Positions 61,004 to 64,000 of a DNA stretch of 64,000 bases are shown here, piece by piece. The position numbers and the translations under genes were made by a program. The notes under the pieces were generated by a model that ran no database searches, was not told where the DNA came from, and saw nothing but the letters and a program-made list of their open reading frames with translations. Numbering within the stretch: the stretch's first letter is position 1; each line of letters starts with the position of its first letter. The stretch is from an uncultured Roseiarcus sp. (GTDB taxonomy: Bacteria; Pseudomonadota; Alphaproteobacteria; Rhizobiales; Beijerinckiaceae). The stretch spans positions 1-64,000 of the forward strand of contig CAMFKX010000001.1 in the NCBI GenBank assembly GCA_945957375.1. Direction: 5' to 3'.

Positions 61004-61351
61004 CGCTTGGGCGAAAAGTGTTGCGGAAAAACAGAAACGAGGATACGCTTCCTGCATGGGGACGCCGGGCGAACATGGAGCGTCCGGAGTCGCCGTCGCG
61101 ATGCGAGGGGATGTCGATGCTAGATCCGGAACGATCCGTGGGACGGCCGAGGGCGGGCTTGCCGCAAGGGCGCCGGCGATGACCGAAAAAAGCCACGGGG
61201 CGTGCGCGTAACCCCTTGAAAAGGCCCGTTTCGGACGAGAGAATCCAAGACTTTCCAAGACCCTTCCGACGCCTCGGACCGCCCTTTCGCGGAGCCCGGG
61301 CGCCGTCCTGCGGAAGGACAAGAGAATCCAAATCCCGAAGAGCGAGCAACC
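61004..61351. other. Intergenic stretch without a convincing gene
   Basis: This 348-bp gap separates arfB and thiM. A direct repeat GAGAATCCAA occurs at about 61241 and 61322. Antisense open frames exist, but their translations look like non-coding composition. No CTGAGA-type TPP riboswitch core was seen before thiM. Confidence 0.5.
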
Positions 61352-62182
61352 ATGACCGTTTCCCCCACCCTCGACGCCGTCGTCGCCGCCCATGCGGCGC
61401 TGCGCGCGAAACATCCGCTCGTGCAGGCGCTGACCAACAGCGTCTCGGTCAATTTCGTCGCCAACGTGCTGCTGTCCGCGGGCGCCGCGCCGGCCATGGT
61501 CGACAACCCGGAGGAGGCGGCGCTGTTCGCCGGGATCGCCGACGCGGTGCTGATCAACCTCGGCACGCCGACCGCCGCGCAGGTCGAATCGATGCGCCTC
61601 GCCGCCGCCGCGGCGCAGAAGGCCGGCAAGCCCTGGGTGCTCGACCCGATCGCGGCCGGCGCGTTGCCGTGGCGCGGCGCGGTCGCGGCGGAGCTCCTGC
61701 AGTTCAAGCCGGCGATCGTGCGCGGCAACGCTTCCGAGATCATCGGTCTCGCCGGGCTCGGCGGCGGCGGTCGCGGCGTCGATTCGTCGGCCGATCCCGC
61801 CGCCGCCGTCCCGGCCGCGGTCGATCTGCTCGCCCATGCCGCCGCGGTCTCGGCGTCCGGGCCGGTCGATCATGCGGTCGGGCGGGTCGCCGGCGCGGTC
61901 GTTCTGGTGAAGATCGGCGGCGGCGACGTGCTGCTGACCCGGGTCACCGCGACCGGCTGCGCGCTCGGCGCGCTCGCTGCAGCCTACGCTTCGGTCGCGC
62001 CGGACCCGCTGACCGGCCTCGTCGCGGCGCACGTCCATTTCGCCGTCGCCGCCGAGATCGCCGCGTCCAAGGCCCGCGGTCCGGGCAGCTTCGCGGTGGC
62101 TTTCGTCGACGCGCTCGACGCCGTCGACGAAGCGGCGTTGCGGGAGCGCGCCAAGATCGAGCCGGCGGTCCCGGTCGGCTGA
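61352..62182 (+). CDS. thiM: Hydroxyethylthiazole kinase
   Basis: Ribokinase-fold thiazole kinase of 276 residues, which phosphorylates 4-methyl-5-(2-hydroxyethyl)thiazole for thiamine salvage. HPLVQALTNSVSVNFVANVLLSAGAAPAMVDNPEE is the ThiM signature, WVLDPIAAGALP follows, and RVTATGCALGALAAAY carries the catalytic Cys/anion hole. No thiD or thiE is adjacent. It is unrelated to the catabolic block. Confidence 0.92.
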   Translation: MTVSPTLDAVVAAHAALRAKHPLVQALTNSVSVNFVANVLLSAGAAPAMVDNPEEAALFAGIADAVLINLGTPTAAQVESMRLAAAAAQKAGKPWVLDPIAAGALPWRGAVAAELLQFKPAIVRGNASEIIGLAGLGGGGRGVDSSADPAAAVPAAVDLLAHAAAVSASGPVDHAVGRVAGAVVLVKIGGGDVLLTRVTATGCALGALAAAYASVAPDPLTGLVAAHVHFAVAAEIAASKARGPGSFAVAFVDALDAVDEAALRERAKIEPAVPVG

Positions 62183-62186
62183 TCCG

Positions 62187-63005
62187 TCAGCCGCGGCAGG
62201 CCGCGAACTCGACCGGGTCGTGCGACGAGATCAGCCGGATCTCGTCGCCGCGCTCGCGGTTCAGCGTCTTCAACCGCAGCTGGTTGGCGAGCCGCGCCGC
62301 CCTGTCGACGTTGACCAGGGATTCGAACACACGGATTCCCCCCGGCGCCCGGCCGCCCGCGGGCGCGACTTCGGCGCGGTGAAAATAGGCGTCGCCGCAA
62401 TGGAGGAGCCAGCCGGCTTCGGTCCGCACCGCCACCCCGCAATGGCCGCGCGAATGGCCGGGAAGGGGGACGAGGAGCACGTCGTCGCGCCCGCCCGGCA
62501 ATGCGCGCACGGACTCGAAGCCGAACCAGCGGTCGCCGCCGACCGTGATCGGGTCCCACTTGGCGACCCGCGACAGCTGGGCGTGGCGATAGCGCTCGCG
62601 CTCGCGAAAGGTCGGCTCCTTGGCGGCGCGCAATTCGACCGCGTGAACGTGCACGGTCGCGGCGGGAAAATCGGCGAGCCCGCCGGCGTGATCCATGTCG
62701 AGGTGGGTCGGCACGATGTGGCGGACGTCGTCGATGCGGAAGCCGAGGTCGGCGATCTGGCGCAGCGCCGTCTCGCCGATCTGCAGCCGCGGCCGGGTCA
62801 GCGCGGTGAACAGGAACCCGAGGCGGCTCGGATCGGCGACGTCGTCGACGCCGATGCCGCTGTCGACCAGGACGAGCCCGTCGTCGCTTTCGATCAGCAG
62901 GCAGTGGCAGCACATCGGCGCCGTCGCCCATGGGCCGCCCTTGCCGCCGAACCATGCCCCGCCGCGCGGGCACATGGTGCCGCAATTGAGATGATGGATG
63001 CGCAT
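62187..63005 (-). CDS. MBL-fold metallo-hydrolase
   Basis: Metallo-beta-lactamase-fold hydrolase of 272 residues. VPTHLDMDHAGGL near residue 100 is the zinc-binding block, here HLDMDH instead of HxHxDH, which fits N-acyl-homoserine-lactonase-like members. PLPGHSRGHCGVAV and LLHCGDAYFHRAE give further ligands, and LISSHDPVEF the last His. It is convergent with thiM with a four-base gap. A lactonase role is possible; glyoxalase II or other esterase activity cannot be excluded. Confidence 0.87.
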   Translation of the reverse strand: MRIHHLNCGTMCPRGGAWFGGKGGPWATAPMCCHCLLIESDDGLVLVDSGIGVDDVADPSRLGFLFTALTRPRLQIGETALRQIADLGFRIDDVRHIVPTHLDMDHAGGLADFPAATVHVHAVELRAAKEPTFRERERYRHAQLSRVAKWDPITVGGDRWFGFESVRALPGGRDDVLLVPLPGHSRGHCGVAVRTEAGWLLHCGDAYFHRAEVAPAGGRAPGGIRVFESLVNVDRAARLANQLRLKTLNRERGDEIRLISSHDPVEFAACRG

Positions 63006-63177
63006 AGCCGCGGTCTTAGCCCAGCGCCGCCGCCGGGCCTAGCGCCGCGCGGGCTTTCGCCGGAGCGGCGCTGTCTTGAGACCGGCTCCTGGACTCGCTC
63101 CTTCATCCCGGAGCAGCCGGCTTGCGGCGCCGGCGCTCGACGCGACGTCCATGGATGGAACAGGCCAAACCCGTTGG

Positions 63178-64000
63178 TCAGCTCCGGAAATAGTAGGGGT
63201 TGTCGAGGTCGGCGATCAGACCCGGCCCGGTCGGCGCCCAGCCGAGCCGCTCGCGGGTCAGCGCGCTCGACGCGGGCATGTCCATGCCGGCGAACATCGC
63301 GATCCAGCCGAAATGGTCGGCGGCCTTCTCGGGCGCGACGCTCACGACCGGCAGCCCGAGCCGTCGGCCGATCACCGCGGCGATATCCCGCATCGGCACG
63401 CCGTCTTCGGCGACCGCGTGGTATTGCGCGCCCGTCGTCCCGTTCTCGATCGCCAGCCGGTAGAGGCGCGCGGCGTCGCGTCGATGAACCGCGGGCCAGC
63501 GGTTGAGGCCGTCGCCGACGTAGGCTGCGGCCCCCTTCGCGCGGGCGATCGCGACCAGCTGCGGGACGAAACCGTGATCGCCGTCGCCATGAACCGTCGG
63601 CGCGAGCCGGACCGCCATGGCGCGCACGCCGCTCGGCGCAAGGGCCAGAGCCGCCTGTTCCGACACGCGGGGAAAGGAGCCTCCGGTCTCGCGCACGATC
63701 TCCTCGGTCGCGACCGCGCCTGGCCGCAGCAGCGCGACGCCCGAAGTGGCGATCAGCGGCCGGCCCGAGCCCTTGAGCGTCGCGCCCATGACCTCGATGG
63801 CGCGCCGATCGACGGCACTGTTCTCCGCCATTCTGGAAAAGTCGTGAATGAAGGCGCAATGGATGACGCCGTCGGCGCCGGCGGCGCCGCTTTCCAACGA
63901 CTCGAGATCCTCGAGCGCGCCGCGATGGACCTCTGCGCCCAGAGCCGAGAGTGTCTCTGCGTTGGCCTCCGAGCGGGCGAGGCCGACGACGGAGTGTCCG
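63178..64000 (-). CDS. NAD(P)-dependent epimerase/SDR-like protein, partial (start beyond window)
   Basis: The reading frame runs off the right edge with no stop, so the N-terminus, including the Rossmann glycine loop, is missing. The visible 273 residues include GHSVVGLARSE, IHCAFIHDFSRMAENSAVD, MAVRLAPTVHGDGDHGF and AVHRRDAARLYRLAIENG, typical of extended SDR nucleoside-sugar or atypical SDRs. Function unassigned. Confidence 0.82.
   Translation of the reverse strand, partial: GHSVVGLARSEANAETLSALGAEVHRGALEDLESLESGAAGADGVIHCAFIHDFSRMAENSAVDRRAIEVMGATLKGSGRPLIATSGVALLRPGAVATEEIVRETGGSFPRVSEQAALALAPSGVRAMAVRLAPTVHGDGDHGFVPQLVAIARAKGAAAYVGDGLNRWPAVHRRDAARLYRLAIENGTTGAQYHAVAEDGVPMRDIAAVIGRRLGLPVVSVAPEKAADHFGWIAMFAGMDMPASSALTRERLGWAPTGPGLIADLDNPYYFRS

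Noticed and set aside
61004-61351. TPP riboswitch upstream of thiM
   Set aside because: No CUGAGA or matching downstream core could be found on the plus strand of the gap.
60054-62038. Several open frames through the repeat array and arfB-thiM region on the minus strand
   Set aside because: Their translations repeat the same Arg/Ala/Asp-rich phrases because they read through tandem palindromes, and they overlap well-supported genes on the other strand.

Overview
The window is a dense, GC-rich stretch of a proteobacterial chromosome, most likely from an alphaproteobacterium. The inference rests on the codon bias, the CUT2 sugar-type ABC importers and the SDR and CoA-ligase content; no rRNA or tRNA gene is present to confirm it. 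About 60 kb (118-60053) is one continuous catabolic block of 56 genes with very short gaps. It is bounded on both sides by the same ~105-bp palindromic repeat. The right-hand 3.5 kb holds unrelated genes: a ribosome-rescue factor, thiM, an MBL-fold hydrolase and a truncated epimerase-like gene.

Layout. 118-4561 (-): CUT2-type ABC importer. 4669-6807 (+): cupin, acetoacetate-decarboxylase-like (ADC) protein, SurE phosphatase. 6794-9092 (-): FabI-like SDR, ADC-like protein, tyrosine-phosphatase-like protein. 9223-10230 (+): quinone-reductase-type MDR. 10262-13662 (-): phosphohistidine swivel protein, 519-aa unknown, amidohydrolase. 13899-16285 (-): ADC and two SDRs. 16397-19438 (-): CoA ligase, crotonase, AhpD-like protein. 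19623-22343 (+): SurE, TetR regulator, OYE. 22357-23499 (-): methylacyl-CoA racemase-like protein. 23634-27618 (+): SDR, acyl-CoA dehydrogenase, APH-type kinase, crotonase. 27627-31217 (-): second CUT2 importer. 31544-34471: EthD, ADC, SDR, nitroreductase. 34660-37418 (+): SCP2-type thiolase and CoA ligase. 37559-48357 (+): a nine-gene operon with a split dikinase (swivel, 519-aa protein, truncated PPDK), a CoA ligase, a winged-helix-like protein, BCCP, biotin carboxylase, carboxyltransferase and thiolase. 48365-50996 (-): Zn-ADH, GntR regulator, FabI-like SDR. 51129-52820 (+): SDR and 3-hydroxyacyl-CoA dehydrogenase. 52858-53346 (-): exported NTF2-like protein. 53545-60053 (+): two acyl-CoA dehydrogenases, a hydratase/dehydrogenase fusion and a thiolase.

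How it may work (inference). Two importers bring in a small polar substrate. SDR/ADH enzymes would oxidise an alcohol to a ketone. A three-part ATP-dependent dikinase would activate a substrate as a phosphate ester, comparable in logic to phenylphosphate synthase. A biotin-dependent carboxylase with an altered metal site would carboxylate it. CoA ligases, racemase, dehydrogenases, hydratases and thiolases would then degrade the product by beta-oxidation. The substrate cannot be read from the sequence.

Regulation. Two recurring operators cover nearly every promoter gap. An 11-bp TTGTCNNACAA motif recurs at eight places, including the promoter of the GntR gene's own operon. A 19-bp CTAAAGCA/TTGACTTA-type motif recurs at four places, including the promoter of the TetR gene's own operon. 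This suggests that the whole block is one two-regulator regulon.
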